Below are positions 56,061-64,000 of a stretch of DNA of 64,000 nt, in pieces. The notes below the pieces were generated by a model. That model searched no databases, was not told where the DNA came from, and saw only the letters and a program-made list of their open reading frames with translations. The stretch is from Acholoe squamosa (taxonomy: Eukaryota; Annelida; Polychaeta; Phyllodocida; Polynoidae), in contig OX439036.1 of the NCBI GenBank assembly GCA_949317995.1, positions 8,040,356 to 8,104,355 of the forward strand. The letters are read 5' to 3'. Position 1 is the first letter of the stretch. Every line of letters starts with the position of its first letter. A program made the position numbers and the translations under genes.

Positions 56061-56136
56061 TTAATTTTAAAAGAGTTTCATATTTACATGGTGAAGAAAT
56101 ATTATATACAAACCTATTGTCCACATGTACTAACAT

Positions 56137-56380
56137 GCTATCCCACTGAACAGGACTCCAGTTGGGAACATTCACAACTTGGACAAGTAGAACTTGATTT
56201 TCCCTGGAAATTTGGACAATTTTTTCTTGGGAATATCCGGAGTCTTTCCCAAGAAACTCCTGAGCCATTCTTGAGATCTATACTAGAGTATAAAATGTCC
56301 AAATCTCCAGGGAAAATCAAGTTCTCTATTCTTGTTGTATTCACAAGTTGGGACTCGTGAAATCTTGTTCAGTAGGATAG
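56137..56380. mobile_element. Foldback element of about 244 bp
   Basis: The arms pair as GCTATCCCACTGAACAGGA with TCTTGTTCAGTAGGATAGC, then ACAACTTGGACAAG-like and GAACTTGATTTTCCCTGG with their complements, across about 95 bp each. The centre has TTCTTGGGAATATCCG/CTTTCCCAAGAA as a further small stem. Frames on both strands are by-products of the inversion. Confidence 0.75.
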
Positions 56381-56628
56381 CCGCCATGGCCTAATAAGTC
56401 TGGTGATTTCAGCACACCTTTATTCTAGGACAATATGACCTGTACAGTATACCTTCCATCTTGAATAAACTAGCATTTTTAGCACAACATACACACAAAA
56501 TACAATTCATGAAGCACCTCAGGTAATGATATGCTCAGTTTGCCATCTAGCCTACCTATATGCAGGCTTATTGTGTTTTTGAAAGGTTTGGTGTATTTTC
56601 TTGTGCTATCAATCTCTTTCTCTAAGCT

Positions 56629-56665
56629 CTCTCTCTCTCTTCCTCCACCCTCTCTCTCTCTCTCG
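56629..56665. repeat. (CT)n microsatellite
   Basis: Imperfect CT tract. Confidence 0.9.
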
Positions 56666-56849
56666 CCCTCCATCGATTATCAATTAATCCTGTAATCTTA
56701 AGTGTCTAATAGATTAAGAGAGTGTTTACCCTTAAATCGTTAGGATAAGAGTTTATTTATTCATCCAGAATTGTATGCAAGACATTTTATAGTAATACAT
56801 AAGAGGGAATGTTTACCTTTAAGTCTGTCACTGCAGTACTGTGTAGGAG

Positions 56850-57177
56850 TTTGGTATAACACATGTACTATTTTTGTAATATTGGTAAGGATCTGCATAT
56901 TGCTGCTTTTGGAACTGATCAATGTCTTAAAGATAATAATCTGGATATAGATGAACTATTGGCAAATATAAACTTTGTAGATCAGAATATTAAGGTTAAT
57001 AAGTGGGATGTCCACTTTGCTATAAAGGAAATTGATAAAAATAAGTCATCAGGCATAGACGGAATAAGGGGAGATATACTACATTGTGCATTATTGTTGT
57101 TGATAAATCAATTCACTCATCTGATACAAATTAGTCTGGACAGGGGTATTCACTAGTGCACTAAAGCATTTGATAGT
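56850..57177 (+). pseudogene. Non-LTR retrotransposon (LINE) reverse transcriptase, 5' fragment
   Basis: The plus frame contains the typical start of a LINE reverse transcriptase: FCNIGKDLH, then WDVHFAIKEIDKNKSSGIDG, DILHCALLLLINQF, and, after a stop, TKAFDS. KAFDS is the second RT block. Only about 15 codons separate SLDRGI from TKAFDS, where related elements have about 60 to 70 residues, so an internal deletion is present. Upstream endonuclease sequence is missing, so the copy is 5'-truncated. The Jockey/CR1-like group is likely. Confidence 0.85.
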
Positions 57178-57900
57178 CTAGAGGTCGGCGAAAACGAAGC
57201 CAGGTCTCTCGCTTGCAAGTCGAGCGCTCTACCACTGAGCTACATCTACTGGCCTGACATACCCTGTCACCGACATGGCCCCACTGACATTTCCACCTTC
57301 CACCTACCTCTGGATCGGTATGGTATACATAGGGGGAGTGACCACCAAGTGAGCTGGCCTCTGGAGGCTCAACGCATCCGGGGAGGGAACGAACCCCTAC
57401 ACTCGTCCCAACCAGCTTCAACCATATCTGCCCAGAACTGGTCCTCCAGTCCAGTCTGAACAGTACCACATGTACCCGTACTGAGTCATGCACAACCCGT
57501 ATAGGCTCCTGTTCCCAGAAACGGCTGTGTGTGCCACCTGTTTCCAAGTTCCTCAGCACTAGCAGGTCGAAGCGCTTGTCTATACCATACCAGCCCAGGT
57601 CCCGAGTATCTTAGTCCCCCTTGCAGGGCAGGACCACTCGGTGTCTCCACCAGTGTAGAGGTCGGCAAAAACATCTCTGGAGACACCAGGATTCGAACCC
57701 AGGTCTCTCGCTTGCAAGTCCAGCACTCTACCGCTGAGCTACATTCCCTAGCCTGACATACCTTGTCACCAACATGGCCCCACTGACATTTCCACCTTCC
57801 ACCTACATGGATCAGTATGGTATACATAGGGCGAGTGACCACCAAGTGAGCTGGCCTCTGGAGGCTCAACGCACCCAGGGAGGGAATGAACCCCTACAAC
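57178..57900 (-). mobile_element. tRNA-derived SINE block nested in the LINE
   Basis: This block splits the LINE frame exactly after the Asp-Ser codons of KAFDS; AGT is present at both edges (57175-57177 and 57901-57903). It holds two tRNA-like units in the same orientation, one decayed at about 57181-57253 and one well preserved at 57679-57748, each followed by a similar body (CAACATGGCCCCACTGACAT, CATTTCCACCTTCCACCTAC). Its insertion is later than that of the LINE. Confidence 0.85.
57679..57748 (-). other. tRNA-like SINE head, anticodon-loop TGC
   Basis: On the minus strand it runs GGGAATGTAGCTCAGCGGTAG (A box TAGCTCAGCGG), an anticodon arm with loop CTTGCAA, and GGTTCGAATCC, a perfect B box. 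The acceptor arms GGGAATG and TGTCTCC pair only partly. It is therefore a pol III promoter-bearing SINE head related to tRNA-Ala(TGC), or a tRNA pseudogene, more likely than a working tRNA. Confidence 0.7.
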
Positions 57901-58960
57901 AGTGTAATACATTCGAAATTGCTAATTAAACTCGGTAAACTTGGTTTGAGTAAATCTAATTTTCTATGGTTTAAAAGTTACCTGGAAAATAGAAAACAAC
58001 AAACTAGCTATGGTAATAAACTATTCTCAAACCAAGATATTGATTAAGGTGTCCCTCAAGGATCACCTTTAGGTCCCCTGTTGTTTGTCCTATATATTGA
58101 TGATGTTGTTAAGGTCTTAAAAAAATGCTAGATTTAACTGTATGCTGATGACATTGTGATTTATATTTCTAACAAAGATGTAGACTTGGTTATTGAGAAT
58201 TTGAATGAAGATGTAATTAACTTTAAGCGTTGGGTTAACGAAAACAGGCTAACAGTAAATCCAAGTAAAACAAAATTCATGTGGTTTTGTAGTGCTTATT
58301 AATTAAAAAGATGTCCGGATTTTACTATAGACTTCAATGGAAGCACTGTGCAAACTGTCACCTTCTTTCCATACCTAGGTGTACATATTGACAGTAAACT
58401 TAGTTTTGATAACCAGATTAAAATTATTAAGAGAAATGTATGCAATAAACTATTTAGGTTTGCTAAGTTAAGAATTTTTTAACACAAGAGCAAAGTGTAA
58501 AGATATACAATCAGACAGATTATAGCATATTATAAGTACCAGTTGTAATAAGGATGGTGTTGCAACATTACAACTACTGCTAAATAAAGCCCTTAGAGTT
58601 TGTCTGAAATGCAATATTAGACTGTATAGTGTTAAGGAGTTGCATGAAATTTGTAAGGTTTCAGTGTTAGAGAAAAGATTTGACATGCTAATATTATGCA
58701 TAATGTATAAGAAATCAAAGACTGTGTTAAATAGACCACAATCCTATAATACAAGGTGTCAAAAGAAGATTGTTTTTTGAACTACCTAGGGTTATTACTA
58801 GACACTATAAAAGATCGCCATGGTATAGAGGGGTGGCTCTCTGGAATACTGTACCTGAGGAGATTCAGAAAGCTACGACAAAGGTAAAATTCAAGGAGGG
58901 TGTAATGAGGATAGAAAATATAAGGTTGAACCTGAAATTGGGTTATAATTGACAATGAGA
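57901..58960 (+). pseudogene. LINE reverse transcriptase, 3' part
   Basis: Continues the RT frame: SVIHSKLLIKLGKLGL, GVPQGSPLGPLLFVLYIDD (RT block with PLGPLLF), YADDIVIY (the catalytic YADD motif), NENRLTVNPSKTKF and PYLGVHID. It carries several in-frame stops (for example before GVPQG and after LKK) and a few frameshifts. Near 58770-58950 the end domain is recognisable by RSPWYRGVALWNTVPEEI. The copy is dead but the catalytic motif itself is still readable. Confidence 0.9.
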
Positions 58961-59430
58961 AGCAGATGTAGAAACCTTGCCGCTTCATATTCATATTCAT
59001 ATCCCTTTTCATGTTTATATCCATATTGATATTGTTGATGTTCCCATATGCATATAACAGGATATGCCACCAACTTGAATTATCACTTATTTGAACTCAA
59101 AAAAGGTGTATCTAGCTGTAATCATGATGTACTGAAATAATGTGTAGAGACACAAATCTCTATGTATGACACATTATTTTCTTTTTTGCTTTCAGTTTGT
59201 TTGTCTGTACTTTCTATGTTAATAACCTGTTGTGTGAATATTTTTCCATCTCCTGATTGTGTTCATATTGACATTTGTCAAGATCTATGAAGTTATTGTT
59301 CTGTTTCATTTGTGACTTTCCTTTGAAAAACTTGGTCTGCTCTATCGCATTATTTAAATGAACATAGCAGTTCATTAATACAATGAGCAAGTCCAAAAAT
59401 AAAATTAATAAATAAAATAAAATGAAAATG
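58961..59430 (+). mobile_element. LINE 3' untranslated region and A/T-rich tail
   Basis: Follows the terminal RT-domain stop. It ends in an AATAAAATTAATAAATAAAA-type tail (about 59395-59430), as is common for CR1-like elements. The border is approximate. Confidence 0.5.
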
Positions 59431-59604
59431 AAAGTAAAAAACCTTGAAGCTACTTTTCTTCTTATCTTCATATCTAAATCTGTTATACTTAGTCACCTAT
59501 GTGCAAATTTATGTGGGTCCCTATGTTGATCCTCACTCCCTATGTTGCATCTTCTTTTCCTAGCATTCTACATGACCCGCAATCTATTAATGCCAGCCCC
59601 CAAA

Positions 59605-60085
59605 TGAGGAAAGGGTCCATGACCATAGGGACACAGGGAGAGGGTCCAGGAACATGGGAAAAGGGTCTAGGAACATAGGAAAAGGGTCCAGGAACATGAG
59701 GATAAGGGTCCAGAAACACGGGAAAAAGGCCCAGGAACACTTTGAAAGGTTCCAGGAACACAGGGAAAGGATCCACGAACACGGGGAAAGCAGGTCCAAG
59801 CCTCTACCCTTCTATTCTCATCATTGCAAGGCCAAGAACACATATTGGATGGGGAGGATCCATATAAAAACCCATATATAGAGAGGAAAGATCCACATAA
59901 GGACCCATGCATTGAGGGAGCATCAACATAAGGACCCGTATATGGGGAGGGAGGATCCACATAAGGACCGATGCATTGAGGGAGGATCAACATAAGGACC
60001 CATTATGGGGAGGGAGGATCCACATAAGGACCCATGCATTGAGGGAGGATCAACATAAGAACCCATATATGGGGAGGGAGTATCA
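59605..60085. repeat. Minisatellite, left half (GGGTCCAGGAACA units) with a second unit type
   Basis: 59605-59795 has about eight units near 24 bp of the type GGGTCCAGGAACATGGGAAA. From about 59840 to 60085 the unit changes to a longer one based on GGATCCACATAAGGACCC and CATGCATTGAGGGAGGATC, repeated about four times. Frames read through because the first unit length is divisible by three. Confidence 0.9.
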
Positions 60086-60660
60086 ACATAAGGGAAAGGG
60101 TCCAGGACCACGGGGAAAGGGCCCAGGAACAAAGGGAAAGACTTCAGGAACACAGGGAAAAGGATCCCTATGTTCTTGAACCCTTTCCCTGTGGTCCTGT
60201 ACCCTTTCTCTGTGTTCCTGGACCGTTTCCCAGTGTTCCTGAACCCTTTCCCTATGTTCCTGAAGTCTTTCCCTGTGGTCCTGGACCCTTTACCCATGGT
60301 CCTGAACCCATTCACTGTGGGCCTGGACCCTATCCCTATTGTCCTGGACCCTTTCCCCTGGTCCTGGACCCTCTCCCTGTGTTCCTGAAGCCTTTTTCTA
60401 TGTTCATGAACCCTTCCCCTGTGGACCCTTTCCCTATGGTCCTGAACCCTTTCCCTGTGGTTCTGGACCCTTTCCTTATGATTCTTGACCCTTTCCCCAT
60501 GGTCCTGGACCCTTTCCTTATGTTCCTGAACCCTTTCCCTATGTTCCTGAACCCTTTCCCTGTGGTTCTGGAGCCTTTTCATATGGTCCTGGACCCTTTC
60601 ACCATGGTCCTGGACCCTGTCCCTGTGTTTCTGAACCCTTTAAAACCCTCCTATGTGTTC
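60085..60660. repeat. Minisatellite, strand-switched right half
   Basis: 60085-60170 again has GGGAAAGGGTCCAGGACC-type units; near 60168 the orientation flips and about 20 units of TGTTCCTGAACCCTTTCCC-type follow to about 60655. This makes a large inverted repeat. Frames on both strands (a 219-codon minus frame; FPVVLDPF-type plus frames) are translations of the repeat. Confidence 0.9.
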
Positions 60661-60699
60661 TGAAAAAACCTCCCTCAACTACCAAAAATATCCCTCAGT

Positions 60700-61850
60700 T
60701 TTATCAGAGAGAGGGCCATCACTATACCTTAGCATTAGTAGATTAGGTCCTGGACTCAGCTCCAGGTGGCCTGTTCAATGTAGACCTACTCTCACACAGT
60801 CAGAAAAAAACAACAACTGGGATGTTTGACCTCACACTGGTTTACACATATCTAGCCCAGCCTCCCCATGAGTATTCCACTCCATGCTCACCACTATTCC
60901 CCCCAGTTGCCACAGTAGAATAAGTATGTGATGCATGGAACATACTGTAGTAAAATACATTGGGACAGATGTAGATGTTTTGTCTGTTTATGAATTGTTG
61001 CAGTGAATACCCAGACTAAATAAGATGGTACCTGAATCTACCACCATTGTTCTGGGTATTCATGTTATTATTTGGATCGGTAAATCAGTGGTTGTCGCTT
61101 CAAGTACAAACTAGCAGGCTGTAGACTTACCACACTCTTTATAACATGTTATTTTCCTCAGGAATATGACATATAGTAGAACAACAAAAGGCAACCAATA
61201 ACCACAACCTGTATCTAGTTTACACTCTCCTACCCTCCATGCAGTAAGCTGTAAGTGTAGGTTTTCTGTGTTGACGTTGGAAAATGACCTGTGAAGAGGT
61301 TGGTCAGAAAGCACTATGCAAACATCACACACCACAGTCGCAATCCCCTATAACCTGAGAGGATACAGAGGCAGTGGATATATAGGTCCTGAATAGAATT
61401 CTGCATAGGCTCCCTTGTAGTAGGATATATGGAGCCTGGATTCAATAGTCTGAATGGTGACTTGACTGCTGTAAAGACATCCTACAGTACATACGAGTAC
61501 AGGCTGCCATCCATGAGTCATAGTTATGCTTAAAGATATACCAAAGTTGCAAGTATGATGCACACAAATTCCAGTTTTTGTGAGAGAGTTATAACAGTGT
61601 GGTGTAGATAAGGTATGTAACCTTTGCCCAGTGTTCATAGTTCTAAAGGATTGACAGTAAAAGAATAAATTCCTATATTAAAAAAATAGCACAAGGATGC
61701 AAAGTTTAGCCACAAGTACGAGCTCTCCCGTTAACTCAGGGGAACCCTAAATGCAAGGCGGTCCCTGTACATACTGATTACCAGTACAACACAACTCTCG
61801 AATGGTTAACAGTGCTCAGGTCCCAGCAGTAAATTACATCGGTATCAGTG
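60700..61850. repeat. Array III fragment and unassigned sequence
   Basis: 60710-60900 matches 50220-50430 in direct orientation (ATTAG.AGATTAGGT, TATTCCACTCC.TGCTCACCA). After 60950 there is no recognised repeat and no gene; a 96-codon minus frame at 61348-61638 has no domain. Confidence 0.5.
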
Positions 61851-63510
61851 TGGCGCTTTCCTTTCCACCTGGTCCTTATCTACCTTAGAAGCAACTGACA
61901 GATGTCTACTTTCAGACCATGCCACCAGCATTACCTGCAGTCGCTCAGGGGGACGTGTCAGTCAGTCAGTCAGTCATGGGGACTCAGCCTAGAGATGACT
62001 CACTTTCTACACTGTTATATAGGAAGAAGGAAAATGCTCACATTGGCATTGGCTGGAAGTTAGCCATTACTTCATAAAAAGAGAGAACTGAATGACTGTG
62101 TGATATATTTTCATCGATCCCATGGATTAATCCTGTGGGGTGTATCATTGAAAATGGAGCGGTATCCAAGGGAGCTCAGTTCTGTAATTATTTCATGTTA
62201 TTTTGATTTTAAACTGCTTAGAACCTGATTTAGCATCTAACCTAGTCACATGATCAGCAATTGCAATTGTATCCCTGTTATTCCAAACCCACACATATTA
62301 ATGAACGTATAGAATAGTGTTTATAATCAAGTGTATAATAGCACCCTCCCTGCTCACTGAGGCCTTTGATTGTGTCCAGCCTCCCTTTGAATTGCAATTT
62401 CTTGCATTCTTACCTGTCCTGCTTTAATTCGGCTACAGTTACCACCCTTTCATTAGGTATCATTTTCTCTTTATTTGTCTAGCTCATCCCTCCTTCTGCC
62501 TACCTGATGCAAATACCTTGTCCCTAGCTGACCACAGAGGTGGTGGTCTATCCTAATATGGCCGACATCTGTAACCAGATTGTCTGTGGGATTTAGTGGC
62601 CGGCTTATCCAGTCTCATTCTATCACCCTGACCACATCCGACCTATATCACTCATCTTAAACCTAGCATTGATCTCGACCTCTGACTGTAGTTTGGGAAA
62701 ACAGAGACTAGCCAATCTCTCTCCATTATCAGTAATTGATAAATTGCAGGTAATGACACTCACAGGCAAATTCATACTCCACTTAGTGGTGGTTCCAAGT
62801 ACTCACCAGACTCTCAAGGACTCAGCCCGGTGGCTCCACCTTCTGTTAATCACTGAGCAACTCTCAACCCCAGTTACAACGGGTGACACACTTTAGCTTT
62901 TCTCACCCGGCATTCATAACAATACACCTCATAAACTTTTCCACCATTCCCAACCTCTTTTTAATGGTGTGGTTTTCATAAAACTCAGGACTTTGTAATA
63001 CCTTGATATATTTTACTCAAATTTTATGGACTTCATGTAGATCACTCTTTGGTCCATCTAATTTGTGTTCAGCCTGCGTCATGTCACTGCGTTCTGTTAA
63101 TCTATCCTATTTCTGGATCTCCATTCTACTTTTCCTTTTTTCTTTCAGGGTTTATATATAATGTGTTTGTTCTGAGGGAAATGTGATAGGGGAGTGGCTT
63201 GACAGATCGAATCTGATGTTTTGTGCTATCCACAGTAGGATGAATAATATAACCATTAGACTTCTGAGAGCTCAGACATTACATTTTTAACTCCTGTTAA
63301 TGCACAAGATGGGGCTTTGAATACTTCTAGTATTCTGTAAGAAGTGAATTGTATAGTAGGAAGAATGATAGAATTGTGACAACATAATTCAAATGAGATA
63401 AGGGTCCTTCTTCAGAATGCCATTATGATATCAAGTATCAAGAGACTAGTCATTTTAGATCTTCTAAGTGCCTTGTCTTATGTTTTATCTATCATCAATA
63501 TGAAAAACTC
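61850..63510. repeat. Array II sequence in inverted orientation
   Basis: Complement matches: 61860-61990 with 41040-41160 (GACGTGTCAG and TGACTG..GGCACGTCC); 62480-62660 with 47530-47690 (GGCTTATCCAG against CTGGATAAGCC); 63160-63500 with about 45700-46450 or 38860-39200 (GGATAAACG.TGGGATGA-like, GACAAGGTGTCTAG). The order of segments is not simply reversed along the whole length, so more than one event is needed. 63530-63700 repeats the 62590-62760 segment in direct orientation. Confidence 0.6.
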
Positions 63511-64000
63511 TATTGGATAACTTCGGCTAATTTAGCCTCTTTTAGTGGCTGACTTATCCAGACTCATTCCACCACCCTCTGCACGCCCCACCTCTGTCAC
63601 TCAGCCTCACCCTAGCAATCGTCTCAGCCTCTGATCCTCAGTGGGAAAACACATACTACCCCATCTATCTCCTACTCCGCAACCTGGCACTTCAATTAGC
63701 TGATATAACTTTCTCTCTCTCGTTCTTTATCCCCTTTAGGCCAAAAAGATAAAGGTTTGTTTCCAGTAACATGACTTGAAAAGGTAGGGTCGAAAGGTCG
63801 GACATCTTTTTTTTATTTTTGTTTTTACATTTATAAAGGAAATGTTAGGGCACATATCAACGGAGTATGACATTCTGAGATTTCATTGTAAAATAATGGA
63901 CCCGAAAAATGACAACTGTGAGAGAGAGGAATAATACGAAAAGGATAGATTTCTTTTACCTATTTTACTAGGGTCGGTCGGGTAACTGGAAACACAACTT
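63511..64000. other. Repeat fragment and unassigned sequence to the window end
   Basis: 63530-63700 is a second copy of 62590-62760 (GACTTATCCAGACTCATTCC). The remainder has no visible gene. Confidence 0.35.

Noticed and set aside
57679-57748. Functional tRNA-Ala(TGC) gene
   Set aside because: The acceptor stem pairs poorly and a second decayed copy with a shared body shows it is a SINE head.
59923-60582. 219-codon minus frame with HRERVQ repeats and the plus frames opposite
   Set aside because: Both come from a minisatellite unit divisible by three; no non-repeat sequence supports a protein.

Overview
The window looks like a piece of an animal nuclear genome, most likely a marine invertebrate. 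It is AT-rich (a rough impression, not counted) and has no operons, ribosome-binding sites or dense coding. It carries long TA, GA and CAT microsatellites, TTAGGG-type telomere-like sequence, a decayed LINE, tRNA-derived SINE sequence and many short non-autonomous DNA transposons. I cannot fix the species or phylum. I found no complete, confidently functional gene. The only protein-family matches I would defend are a broken non-LTR reverse transcriptase (56.85-59.43 kb), a single exon resembling the N-terminal end of a TauD/TfdA-type dioxygenase (54.3-54.5 kb) and an unrecognised Q-rich, gag-like broken frame (52.7-53.9 kb).

Layout. From 0 to about 31 kb the sequence is a decayed array: several kb-sized blocks (called A, C, D, I, N, O and P here) recur in the same order at least five or six times, for example block N near 7.0, 13.6, 17.1, 20.2 and 26.8 kb. 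From about 31 to 48 kb a second family of long paralogous segments occurs about three times, and parts of it reappear inverted at 61.9-63.5 kb. A third, shorter duplication links 48.3-50.4 kb with 51.2-52.3 kb, and 50.2-50.4 kb with 60.7-60.9 kb. From 52.3 to 60.7 kb lies a cluster of different sequences: a G-rich tract, a telomere-like array, the gag-like frame, the TauD-like exon, a TTAA-flanked element, a foldback element, the LINE with a nested tRNA-SINE block, and an inverted minisatellite.

Superimposed on the arrays are about 20 short terminal-inverted-repeat or foldback elements. Because the arrays hold paralogous copies of the same flanking sequence, several insertions can be compared with an unoccupied copy inside this same window. 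That gives direct target-site evidence, for example for the element at 18632-19529 against the empty site near 15.86 kb.

The most interesting leads are: the gag-like frame whose stop codon sits exactly at the start of a TTAGGG-like array; a 65-88 bp perfect-looking hairpin element present twice; a conserved segment of about 85 bp present four times whose length differences look like multiples of three; and a minisatellite of about 1 kb that switches strand in its middle. All similarity and periodicity statements were made by eye; no alignment or database search was run.
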